Assembly (NCBI RefSeq): GCF_921293095.1
Contig: NC_060251.1
Location: forward strand, 65,179,585 to 65,243,584
Direction: 5' to 3'
From: Ischnura elegans
Lineage: Eukaryota; Arthropoda; Insecta; Odonata; Coenagrionidae
Length of the DNA stretch: 64,000 bases
The position numbers and the translations under genes were made by a program. Under the pieces are notes generated by a model that saw only the letters and a program-made list of their open reading frames with translations, searched no databases and had not been told where the DNA came from. How positions within the stretch are numbered: the stretch's first letter is position 1; every line of letters begins with the position of its first letter. This document shows, piece after piece, positions 1 to 10,522 of this stretch.

Positions 1-816
1 TTTATGTTGCCTGGCAAAGTTAAAACCAACTGCCTTGAAGAGCGATTTGGTCTCTACAAGCAGCTTGCTGGCTCTATCACATTTCTATCAGGCAGTTGTA
101 CGAGTCAGAGACCAAATTAAGGCTTCAAAACTACTTACCTCTGAAGCTTAAGTCTCAATCATTCAAAAATATATTAGTGGACAGTGTAAATGATGATGAT
201 ATTGATGATGTACTTGAGCCAAAACAATCAGTTGATTCGTTTTTACACTACAATACATCTGTGGAGTCTGACGATATAAAAAATATAAGCAATGCTGTAC
301 CTGTGTTAAAATACTAAGCTGGGTATTATGTGAGATCATATTTAAAATTGATTAATTGCCCATTTTGTAAAAAAAATGTTAGTGAAGGAAAGAATGTTAG
401 AAGAGGTAGACAGTGATAATTTGGTGGAGTGCCTTAGTCGAAGTGGTATTTTTGTGCCTCAGGAAGTTGCTGTGAATGCTGTTGTTCATGTATATGTTGT
501 GATGAATAAAATCATCAGCAGTGATTTAGAAGAAGAATTTCTAAAAGAAGTCAGTCAGAGGAATGTATTATACAGTGTTAGCATGAATGCGTTGATTCTA
601 AATGACTACTTAAATGACAATATCTGTGACAATGGGCACCAAATGAATAATGCAATCAAAAAACTTGTATATGTTTGTGCCAGCATCTTTTTAAAAAATT
701 ACTGTTTTAGAAAGAATGATGAATGCTGTCGTGTTAGTAATGCAAGAAAGATAATGAAATTTTTGAAGTGGTTCAGCCTCAATAAATATAGCGATATGAT
801 GAATTTTTATTCTTGA
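1..816 (+). pseudogene. P-element (THAP9-like) transposase, C-terminal fragment
   Basis: The first 95 bases read TNCLEERFGLYKQLAGS, and the next frame (from 96) reads YESETKLRLQNYL. Together these match the conserved C-terminal part of P-element/THAP9-type transposases, where the LE-RFG-YRQL-G block is followed by YESE-KLRL. The two blocks lie in different frames, so there is a frameshift near position 90. A stop at 315-317 separates this from a further 146-residue open frame (376-816) that looks like the transposase tail. The N-terminal THAP domain and catalytic core would lie left of the window. The copy is decayed. Family assignment is from recalled motif similarity; the 376-816 part is assigned mainly by position. 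Confidence 0.7.
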
Positions 817-837
817 TTATTTATTACAGTTTTTTAT

Positions 838-2907
838 TAGTAGTAGTAGTATTTGTGTTTAGGGTGCCTCGACAACTAAGGTCATTTGCACCACAGACAA
901 TCTATAAAAAACAAAAATTTTAAAAGATGTATTAAAAATAAACCTTTAAACATTCATAAAAGTTTTGAAATAAAAGGGGTTGTCAAATTATAAGAAGGTT
1001 GGAATTTAAACACTGTTAATTAGCCCGGTCTCTATTAAAAACTTTATCACTCGGGTGACACTATCAGGGTCGTCTCTTAGGATGTGCCCTAGGTCTCCTC
1101 CAATGTTCAGCCGATGGCGCACAGAGCGGTATTTCTCACATTCTGTCAGGAGATGTCTCACAGTAATGGGAGAGTCGCAAACATCACATATGGGTGGAAT
1201 TCTCTCTTCGGAGAAGAGGTACGAGTGGGTCAGAGCGCAGTGCCCAATTCTCAATCGTGCGATTGCGACCTCCTCCCTGCGATTCCTCCTGACAGACGTG
1301 GGCCACGCTGAGATTACCGGCTTGATTGCGCGCAGTTTATTTCCGGTAAGAGAGCGCTAAGTCTCTTTCCACTTTTCTAAGGCTATCTTTTTTGTGGTCG
1401 CCTTCAAATCTTCATATGGTACCAGCACAGAATCAGCAACGTCGTCCTCGCTGGCTGCCTTCGCGGCCGAGTCGGCCTTCTCATTTCCAGCAATACCCAC
1501 ATGTCCAGGAACCCACAGAAAACGGATTTTCACTTTTTTCCGAGCAAGGGAAAGTAGTCTATTTTGAATTTCCTGGACGATTGGGTGACTGGGAGAAAAA
1601 CTGGAAATGGACTGCAGGGCGCTCATGGAGTCGCTGCAGACCATAAAGGACGCGTTGCTACACTTAATACCATCCAGAGCCATCTTTATGGCGAACAGTT
1701 CTGCCGTATAGCCGCTACACAGCGGACTGAGCTTGGCCTTGAGGGTTCCATGGTGAGACGAGATCACTGCACACCCGCACGCACGCTCCGACTTCGATCC
1801 GTCCGTGTAAACAGGAATGAAGTCGGGGTGGCGGTGCATTACTTCCTTGAAGCTATGCTGGTATTCCGCGGCAGTTGTCAAAGATTTTTGATTTTTGTGG
1901 AGGACAAAGCTGACTTGTGGAAAAGGTACCTGCCAAGGTGCATTTTCCGAATTCCCAATGGGGTACACTTCTGGGAGTATAAACTCACTGTCCAGGATAA
2001 AATTATTAAAGTAATACTTAGGGGTCTAGTTGCCCTAGGCCGCCTGTTAAAAATATTTATAAAGCGGGGGGTAAAAATAATATTAAAACTAGGGTGCCCT
2101 CTCATTGTTAGAATTTTAGCAACATAGTTGCACATAAGGATGTTTCGGCGTGCAGTCAACGGGGGCTCCCCAGAATCTGAGTAAACACTCAAGACCGGAG
2201 AAGTCCTGAAAGCTCCAGTTGCTAATCGAAGCCCCGCATTGTGAACCGTGTTCAAAGGCCTCAAATAGCTTTCACGGGCAGAGGAGTAGACAAAACATCC
2301 ATAGTCTAATTTAGAGCGCACCAATGCTCTATACAATAAAAGCATCGTGGAGCGATCGGCACCCCACGAGTAATTACATAGATATCGCAGGATATTTAAA
2401 ACTTTCAAACATTTGTTTTTTAAAAACTCAATGTGCTCACGCCAATTAAGGCGGCGGTCAAAAATCAAACCCAGAAAGCGGGCTGAATCCGTATAAGGTA
2501 GAATTCCGCCGCTCAGGCGAAGTTCTGGTGGAGGAACATGTGCCCGCTTACGATGGAAGTGGACACATTTCGTTTTTTAAACGGAAAAATGAAATCCACT
2601 TCGATTCGACCATTCCCCAAGTCTGTTAAGGGTCAGCTGGGTGACCCGTGCGGCACTGGCAATTGTGGACAATCGACAGAAAATGGCCAAGTCGTCCACG
2701 AATAAGGAGCCCATCACTGGTGTTCTGACGCATTCTGTAACGCCATTTATCGCAATGGCGAAGAGTGTGACGCTGAGTACAGAGCCTTGTGGTACCCCAT
2801 TATGTTGTGTAAAAGGTCCGGATAAATGATTACCTAGTCTTACTTTAAAAACACGGTCTGCTAAAAAATTTTTGATAAAAATTGGAAGATTTCCTCTTAG
2901 GCCCCAC
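838..2907 (-). mobile_element. I-like non-LTR retrotransposon (LINE), 3' half: RT end, RNase H, zinc knuckle
   Basis: Read on the minus strand. RT motif FVDDLA lies near 2700, preceded by GVPQGSVLS. The RT thumb region follows (2468-1878; SKLDYGC, LRLATGAFRTSP). A full RNase H domain follows at about 1840-1400 with all four acidic positions: YTDGS, TAELFAI, CSDSMSAL and GNEKAD. The end is a Cys-His knuckle (CDVC...HLLTEC) with the final stop at 1006. The 3' UTR ends near 838 in a TAC/TAA-type tail abutting the P-element fragment. RNase H plus this knuckle fits the I/Nimb group. The reading frame is broken at least twice between 2470 and 1250. The RT continues at 3923-4797, beyond an inserted TIR element. 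Confidence 0.85.
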
Positions 2908-3922
2908 CCCAGCTAGCACATTATAAGTCATTGAGATAAGGTGAAAGGAAGAAATAAGGAAGTCGCTTCTCAAGTAAGCTTGTTATGGGTTTCTTACGGC
3001 CAGGGCGACAAACATCCAGAGTAATGGCAAAATGGATGCCAAACTTTCAGCACTTCCGTAGATGCTGTTATTATCCCATCGTTACAGAGTGTTAATTAAG
3101 GCCTTTATGCATTAAAACAATGTTTTTATTATTGGCGCTTCTATATTATGAGGAGAAACAACATCATACCGCCATAATTTGAAAATCATTCACATTTATG
3201 AACTGATAGCTTAACGAAGGTCGTAAGAAAAACACAATTTCACAAGAATACCAACGTAGAATAATATAAAAATGCCGGAAGGAACATCTAATATACGTAT
3301 TGTAGTCATCGGGTTATCAAACCATAATTTAAAATTCATAAATGTTAAAATGTATGGACCTTGAATAAATTCAGTTTTTCATGCACATGCCAAACAAGTT
3401 TTTTTACATAATTGGATATTTAATTAGTAACTACGCCTCATGTTCTCAACAAATGCCGTGGTGTAGTGGTTAGAGTGTAATACTTCGGTTCCGAAGGTCG
3501 CACGTTCGGATCCACCCTGGTGTTATTTTTTTTCTTTCCGCTGCATGGATAGAGTACTTGTACTATGCTTTATATCTTCACTAGCCGGTTGCTTGCAGCT
3601 ATTAATTTTTTTCTATTTACGGGAAAATCTGTTATCAGTTGTTCAGCCCTTACAAAAACTCGCCAAATTTCCCCAATAGCCTTTAAATTCATGTCAAGAT
3701 GAGCCGCCAAGCATGTGTAGTATGCTGTTCAGCCGCCTTTGGCGCTCCAACAGAAGTGACTTACATTGCCTGAGATTATTTGACGGCATTCCTTACCTGA
3801 ACGTCCCTAACGTCTTACCCTTGCCTTATATAAGTCCCTTAGCTTACGATAAGCTGCTTATCAATTTTTTCCGTAAGAAAACCATAAGAAACGGTTAACT
3901 CACTTACTTTGTGCTATCTGGG
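2908..3922. mobile_element. Non-autonomous TIR element, CCCAG...AGCACA type, inserted in the LINE
   Basis: The left end reads CCCAGCTAGCACA and the right end, reverse-complemented, reads CCCAGATAGCACA (12 of 13 identical). The element is flanked on both sides by AC (2906-2907 and 3923-3924). Removing the element and one AC restores a continuous LINE codon run (LHE followed by WGLRGNLPIF), which proves the boundaries and a 2-bp target duplication. Inside each end are scattered CTTAC/CTTAT words and their complements. No coding capacity is seen. A tRNA-like stretch sits at 3455-3523. The superfamily is not clear to me. Confidence 0.85.
3455..3523 (+). repeat. tRNA-derived sequence (SINE head)
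   Basis: An A-box-like GTGTAGTGGTTAGAG and a B-box-like GTTCGGATCCA lie at tRNA-like spacing, with a perfect CTTCGG-TT-CCGAAG hairpin where the anticodon arm would be. The 5' GCCGTGG does not pair with the 3' end, so this is not a functional tRNA gene. It lies inside the TIR element. Confidence 0.5.
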
Positions 3923-4797
3923 ACTCGTGTAACGTATTCAGAATCTTCTGGCGCCAGACTCGGTCATACGCCTTCTCCAGATCGAAGAACACGGCTATGA
4001 CATGCTGGCCCAGAAGGAAAGCCTCCTGGATAAAATTTTCGGTTCTCACGAGGTGGTCTGTGGTGGATCTACCTCGCCTGAAACCGCACTGGATATTGGA
4101 AAGAAGGTTCCGACGCTCCAACCACCAAACGAGCCGACGGTTCACCATTCTTTCCATGGTCTTGCATAGACAACTGGTTAAGGATATTGGCCTATAATCA
4201 TTTGGGTCTGTTTTATCCTTTCCTTGTTTGGGGATAGGGACAACTACGGATTCCCGCCACGCTGTAGGGAAGCTTCCCTCAACCCAAATTTGATTGAGGG
4301 TATGGAGAATATCCATCAACGCGTTCTCCGGAATATTCCGAAGAAATATGTTTCGGACACCGTCCACTCCTTTCGCGGTGTCTTTGGAATCCGTTATGGC
4401 GGACTTCAGTTCCCATAAGGAAAAAAGATCATTGTATCCGGCTGCTGCGTGCGATTCCGTGAAGTTCAAGTGTGGGGAGCGTTCCCTAATAGATAGGAAG
4501 GCTGCTGAGTAGTTCTCGTCGCTGCTGGTCTTGGCAAACGCTTCCCCGAAAACGTCGCATATCTCATCCGGTGTGTGAAATGTCACACCTTGAAATACAA
4601 GGCACGAAACTCCGTGAACATGCCGTGCTCCCGAGATAGCCCTCACCTTGTTCCAGACCTGAGTTAGTGGAGTCCTGTTGTTGATGGAGGATACATAATT
4701 TATCCAGGAGGCCTTCTTTGACTCCTTTATAATTAGTCGAGCTTTTGCTCTGAGTCGTCGAAATGAGGCAAGATTAGAGGCCTTCTCAGCCTTTGAC
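3923..4797 (-). mobile_element. I-like LINE, RT N-terminal half (same copy as 838-2907)
   Basis: Minus-strand frame with classical RT blocks: VVPIPKQGKDKTDPNDYRPISL, CGFRRGRSTTDHL and the catalytic FFDLEKAYDRVW. Upstream residues (KASWINYVSSINNRTPLTQVW) are the usual linker after the endonuclease domain. The endonuclease is absent: the copy is cut at about 4797, where piggyBac sequence of opposite orientation begins. The minus-strand frame happens to stay open into the piggyBac antisense strand up to 4928, so the first 40 or so residues of that frame are not LINE. The element is split by the insertion at 2908-3922. Confidence 0.85.
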
Positions 4798-5445
4798 CGA
4801 AAAAACCAAATATTTGTGGTTCGTTGGTTTGATAACGCTGTGGTTACAGTCGCTTCTAACTGTGGATTTTTGGTTCCATTGAACCAAGCCAAACGATGGG
4901 ATCGTACGGCAAGGAAGGCCGTTTTCATCCCTCAACCAAATTTAATTCGCGAGTATAACCAGGGTATGAGAGGAGTTGATCTCCATGACAATGGTGTAGC
5001 GAACTACAGAATAAGAACGAGGGGAAAGAAATGGTGGTGGCCATTATTTATAAATTCTCTAGATATGGCGGCTGTCAATGCCTGGAAGTTTTTCCAATTG
5101 GTCACCGGTGATAGAGCTTCGCAACTGGACTTCAAGAGTTGCATAGTTTTATCGTTGCTTCAATCGGGAGTTATGGAAGTAACCATACCAAACCAAGTGG
5201 GCAACAAAAATCAAGAAGAAGTGCAAGATCCTGACGTGACGAATAATCAAGGACTGGGTCGCCCACCTAAAGGGGGCCTTCCAGACTGTGTTAGAAAGGA
5301 CAAAGTGGGACATTTAATCAAACGCTTGGAAAAAAGGAGCAGAAGAAGATGTAGGCATTGCAAATCGCAAACTGTATTCATGTGTGTGAAATGTAATGTC
5401 CCTTTGCACTCAACGTGTTTCAGAATATTCCATGACAAAATGTGA
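4798..5445 (+). pseudogene. piggyBac transposase, C-terminal part
   Basis: The frame reads VRWFDNAVVTVASN, then IPQPNLIREYN, then GVDLHD, YRI and KKWWWPLF, the standard C-terminal half of piggyBac transposases (the GVDLHD aspartate is the last catalytic one). The domain ends in a Cys-rich finger (CRHC...CVKCNVPLHSTCF) with the stop at 5443-5445. The usual GGVD is RGVD here. The N-terminal half, including the first catalytic aspartates, is missing, because the copy joins LINE sequence at about 4797. About 190 bp of AT-rich sequence follows before the Penelope-like piece. Inactive fragment. Confidence 0.85.
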
Positions 5446-5639
5446 TGTGATTGTAATTTATAAACAAATGAGTATTATATGTATATTTATTTTATTTTCA
5501 ACATCATTCATTCATTTGTGATCTTAATATATTATATAATCGTTTTGTTCTTGACCCTTGGGTTTGATTTCAATGTTGGCCTAGGCAACCCCACTAACGC
5601 CCAACGTTGCGAAAACGCAACATTTTTTTCTACTAAATT

Positions 5640-6570
5640 ACTTGACTTATGAACAAAAAAACATCATATTCGTATAGATTACAACTAAATGACAACATTT
5701 GCGTGAAAAAAGTTTTAAAAAAACAATTAATTCTGTGCTTGGGCAGAAATGGGATAATTGAACGTTCGATCCGGCTGAGTGACCCGAAGAATCTATCTTC
5801 AGAAATTATTAAGCTGAAATCCATCCTACGTCTTAATGGCTACGACAACGGAGCTATATCCCGCAATTTTAAAAAGATTATCAACAAGGACAACAGGAAC
5901 GATTCCCAAGACGCAGAAGACATCATTAACCAAAAGAAAGCCTTCCTCCCCTACGTGAAAGGAACGACGGATAAGATCGGTAACATCCTCCGGAAATTTG
6001 ACATTAAAGCCATTTTTAAACCACACGCCCAAGTACGACACTTCCTAGGAAATGCCAAGGGTAGGACGCCACTTCAAATGGAAGAAGTATACGAAATCCC
6101 CTGCCGATCGTGCGAGAAGAAATACATCGGAGAAACGGGACGAACAGTCAAAACTCGGATAGAAGAACACAAGCGAGCCATTCGACTGGGTTACCCTTCA
6201 AAGTCAGCCGTAGCGGAGCACGAAGCCACCGGACATGCAATCGACTTCGAAAAATCAAGAGTCATCGCGAGGACAAAACATTTTAAAACCCGACTCATCC
6301 GCGAGGCCATAGAAATAAAGAAAAACAAGAACAACTACAATAGAGATACCGGATTAAGAATCAGCTAGCAGTCGCCCAGCCGGCACAACGTTTTAAATAG
6401 AACCAAAATATACGTATAATTTCCGTATAAAACGGAGAAATCATATACGTTAAGAGAAATCATATACGTATATCTTGGAGAAAAGTTAGAGAAAAACTAG
6501 AGAAATCCAAGAGAAAGATTTCCTAAATACAAGAGAAATCATTTCTCTAACGGCGAGTAGGGCGCCGCGT
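5640..6570 (+). mobile_element. Penelope-like element, 3' part with GIY-YIG endonuclease
   Basis: The open frame 5649-6368 (239 residues) ends in a GIY-YIG type endonuclease: YEIPCRSCEKKYIGETGR, then RIEEHKRAIR and an AEHEATGHAIDF block. This arrangement, CxxC followed by YIGETGR, is typical of Penelope-like retroelement C-termini. Residues 1-150 correspond to the RT-endonuclease linker (ILRLNGYDNGAISR). The RT is absent. After the stop, 6390-6570 holds imperfect repeats of AGAGAAATC and ATACGTA words. The sequence just after the stop (CGCCCAGCCGGCACA) recurs on the minus strand near 8060. Confidence 0.8.
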
Positions 6571-7900
6571 AGAGGCCATGCTACGAACTAACGGCGACTA
6601 ATACTCGATGCTCGCTTATTACTACCTTTATTGCTAACTCTAAGCGGGATGAGGTTTCCACACATTTTTACACACAAAAAATCATAAGTCTCTAAAAAAT
6701 TATCTTTATTTAGGCACATCTACACCGTAATTTAGAAATAATTTTTAGACATCTGCCCGTTCATTCGCCCAAGGCTTTTCCCACAGAAAGCTCCATTTAG
6801 GGCCTACAATTCCTCTGTTTTCAGCATCTCTGCAAAGAAGTATGGTATAGCTGTTAAACGTAATGACGAGAAAATAATGAAACTCACCTCCAATGTCGAG
6901 GAATAGGTATACTCTTATCAAAACGATGATTTTCGTCATATCCTCACAACACTTGGGACGTACGACTTATTTCACATTAAAAACACACCCAAGTGACTAC
7001 AATTAAAATATGACTGATACGGTACTTATCTTGACGTTAGATGGGAAAATTTAGCGCTGCAATAACATCATAGACGACAAAGGACGATAGAAATTCCGTC
7101 ACTATTAGGATATAACAACACCAACGAGTTCCACTCAAGTTATTCCACTAGAAAATAATTTGAAAATGCATGATTCAAATATTAATAACGAACATGGAAA
7201 GAAATGCTGATATATTATACGTTATTCCAGTAACATTGCACTAGTAAATGCTCAACATGGAGAACAAAAGAGAAATTAATGGTACTTACTTCAAACAACT
7301 TCTTCCATGCTTCAAATACAGATCCAATTGTTTACATACTCGTCTACGTAAATTTCAGGGCGTGAGACAGGGCAGAGGCTACTGCGTTACTCCGTTGGTA
7401 AAAGATATTTCATTTTCAACCGCTTTTACTCATACAGCACGAGGAATAATAGAGACAACTTTCAAAACATTCGTGATTGCAACCGTTTCAAACCGTTGAT
7501 GTTGTTACTCGAGCAGCATGGCAGAATTTCGATTTCAATCATATCGATTGTATAAATCGATAGTCTTCTTGTATGGCTTTCGGTTAGCAGACGAGAAACA
7601 CCTCAAAGTTGGGTATTGAGGACATCTCGTCCCCTAAAACGTGCCAATTACGTGCAGATGAATTATTATAAAGTTGCACCAATGTCAACATGAAATGAAA
7701 TTTATCGTTAGGGCTTAGGGAATAAAGTTATTCTTGAAATCGAAGCATTTGCACTCATCACAATAACAACCTTTCGCGCACAATGGTCCACTTCGAGAAT
7801 TTAAAATGCTAAATAGTATGTTATAATTGTTTATTTAATGTTGGAACAAAAATATTAATTAGCTCTCCAACCGTGTGAGTCCTCCGAATATAATTCAAAA
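6571..7900. other. No gene recognised
   Basis: AT-rich sequence. The open frames here (for example 83 residues at 7248-7499) match nothing I recognise and have no domain-like composition. I see no terminal repeats. Confidence 0.5.
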
Positions 7901-7929
7901 ATAATTTCACTGCATTATTAGCGCTAGAG

Positions 7930-8140
7930 CCGTAAATACTCTTGTGGGCTCTCTGCGAACAGAAAAGATAGGGAAATTCCTACCCTGTGATTTCTCTACA
8001 GATATATTTTCTCCATTTTTTCTCTTCCATTTATGTAAAGAATTTCTGCTGTGCCGGCTGGGCGGTCGCGAAACGTCGGGGCAATCTCCACTGCGACACG
8101 CGGCGTACACCCGAATGTGAGTTATTTTTAAACTAATTAT
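7930..8140 (-). mobile_element. Penelope-like element 3'-end remnant
   Basis: On the minus strand, CGACGTTTCGCGACCGCCCAGCCGGCACA resembles the sequence just after the stop of the Penelope-like copy at 6370-6390 (shared CGCCCAGCCGGCACA). An AGAGAAATC-type word follows on the same strand, as it does there. Only the non-coding tail is present; the assignment rests on these shared words. Confidence 0.45.
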
Positions 8141-9059
8141 GTGGTCAAAACGGGAAATAAATCTCAGGAGATACAATGCATAATTTAAAAATCAATAAAC
8201 ATTTTTAAATAGAAAATAATAATAACAGTCCCTTTTATTATACTCAAGTGTGTAAGAATTTTCCCTCATTATTTGAGGATTCAACCAATTAATGGTTAAT
8301 TAAGAGGTAATTGCATATTACCATTTCACTGTCACCCCGAGTATTCCCTTTGCGCCAAAAGTCACTCAGTAATTTTGTTCATATTGTATTGCCTTGATAT
8401 GTTTTTGTCTATCACTGTCCACTGTATGTCAAATCATTCATCCCTCACTAGCCAGTAAGTTATTGTCTTCATGCTTGTTATCAGTGCTTGATCGTATCAT
8501 ACAGTTTCGTAAATTGAATACAAGTTTAAATTAGGAATGCATGCCTACTTAAAATTCTAATTGTGGTTTTAAATGGTTTCATGTGTGCCCAGGAGCCTAC
8601 CAAACTAACCCCACTTTGTAAGACTATTTATATTTTTATTTGTGTACGTTTGTTTCGACACGAGGGACACGGTAAGCAGGCACTGGTCAGGACTGTCACA
8701 ATACTGTCGTTGGAGAAGCTATGAAAGCCTCCAAAATATAGCATTGAGCACACCGCAACTGACTGTGCAGTACATCATGTTCACTGTATAATTGCCTTAA
8801 CTTGAGTCAAAATAGATGATTTTTCTATTTTTTGTTCATCAGGATGGAAATGGATGAGGATTCAGAAGAGAGTGAATATGAATGATCCATCCTATGGTAT
8901 ATCTGAGTAAGTTTCTTCTACAGAATACAGCATAGGATCAGAAGGATATGAGTGAGATAAAGAAGAGTTTGTAGATCCAAGAATCTGGTGTGAGGTGAAC
9001 AGTTCATTTCCTGCCCCTCCAAGGTTTTCATTGTTTTCTGCTTTCCGAGCCAAAGTCTT

Positions 9060-9215
9060 ATGACGGAACCTAGCCAGTAAGGCTAGCTGGATGGCACTTC
9101 CCTGAATATATCAGGCCTACAGGAATGATACAGAATCCAGCAAAACAATGTCCCATATGCTATTCAAAACGAGACGATAAAAATGAAAAATCTGCAAGGA
9201 GACTGGATTTTTCCG
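9060..9215 (+). pseudogene. piggyBac transposase C-terminal finger, internally deleted copy
   Basis: The frame GWHFPEYIRPTGMIQNPAKQ followed by CPICYSKR matches the GRHFP...I...R-C-VC block that opens the Cys-rich C-terminus of many piggyBac transposases. About 60-200 bp upstream, stretches reading DPRIWCEVNSSFPAPPRF resemble the piggyBac domain N-terminus. N- and C-terminal parts lie almost side by side, as expected of an internally deleted, non-autonomous derivative. The rest of the finger is lost. Recalled similarity only. Confidence 0.5.
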
Positions 9216-9219
9216 CCAA

Positions 9220-10172
9220 GATTGTGACACTAATCGGGTCTTTAAGGGAAGGCATTCAAGTAAGTGAGCAAACACTGTTACTCATATTATTTTTACTCAA
9301 AATATTTGAAATTGAAACCAAAACAATATATGGAACACTTTTGGAATTCTAAGGGTAGTTTTACAGGTGAGTTGAATAAATATTTTTTGAAAATTCAATA
9401 AAAATATAATAAACAAAAATTGATATTTTATACCTTGTAACGAGTACTTTCACTGTCTGAAATTAAAAAAAAACCTGATTTACTTTCAAATAATACCTTC
9501 ATGAAAACTCATCAGTTAAAGGGCTAAGTCACTCCACCTACTGCCCCTCAATCCTCAAGTGCCTTAATCAATCTATAATTGTCCCTAGATCCTTAAGCCC
9601 TCTGTGAAGGACCAGGTCCTTCCCCTCATTACTGGCTTTTCTAGAAGCTCTTCCATTACGCAACTATACCTTGATTTACTATGATTTAGCCTTTAATTAA
9701 AATCAATACTTCATCAACATTTTGAGCATGTTCATTCAAATTCACATAAACAGATACCTGTCTGGTGTCATTTCAGGCTGTACTGCACTTCATGCTCCAT
9801 TTCTTCAGCATAGGCAAGCTACTCAGTTCTTGAAACCACCCTTTTAGTCGCCTCTTACGACAAGCAGGGATACTGTGGGAGAATTCTATATCCCCAACCC
9901 ACAGGGATCACATCTCTCTACACTTGCATGATTTGGATGCAATTACTCAAAAATGTAGTGAATTTCCACAGCAGTCGACATACCGAATTTGGTGAGCACA
10001 TTACAGAGTCATAATTAAAATCATAAAAAAAGAGTCATGGTGAGGTTGAAACTGTACGAGATGTTTTCTATCAGAGTTGGAAAACTTTAACAAGGCATTT
10101 TATTTTTATGCCGAGATTCCACCTCATCTTGATTGCAGACCATCAACTTATTCACATTTACTTACTCTAATC
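9220..10172. other. No gene recognised
   Basis: AT-rich sequence. A phrase at about 9845-9910 (GTCGCCTCTTACGACAAGC) has the look of a dispersed repeat, but I cannot assign it. Confidence 0.4.
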
Positions 10173-10522
10173 CAGTGGAAGATCCAGGATACGGACATGG
10201 GGGAGGGGATTAAGCGGGAGGTAAGCTCCCAGCAGTAGCGGGGTTCCGAACAAAATCACCATTCTATCTAGTTGTATACCTCTCTGGATCTGCCACTGGA
10301 TTGTAACATACCAAAAGCATGTATTAGTCCCTAAGTTTAGTGCTATTTGTATTTCAATTCGTTAAAGTAGGTAAATATATCAGAATATATAACTTAATAC
10401 TTTTGTACTAAGTGGCAACCTCCAAAAATTTCGATTTTATCAAGCATGTTTAAACCCAATGCGGGGGGGGGAATGCTACAGTCACCCTTAACGCCCCCTC
10501 CCCCCCTGTAGACTTGCCACTG
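10173..10522. mobile_element. Small hAT-type MITE (composite)
   Basis: It starts CAGTGGAAGATCCAG and ends in GCCACTG, with near-identical 8-bp flanks (ctctaatc before, ccctaatc after). A second, better-matching right end (CTGGATCTGCCACTG) lies inside at 10284-10298, so a shorter copy or nested end is embedded. C- and G-runs fill the interior. hAT elements make 8-bp duplications and often begin CAGTGG. Confidence 0.6.

Noticed and set aside
1055-2127. Plus-strand frames of 60-187 residues
   Set aside because: Antisense shadows of the LINE RNase H and RT coding strand.
3455-3523. Functional tRNA gene
   Set aside because: Acceptor stem does not pair; it is embedded in a transposable element.
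4816-4928. N-terminal 40 residues of the minus-strand LINE frame
   Set aside because: This part is the antisense of the piggyBac transposase, not LINE sequence.
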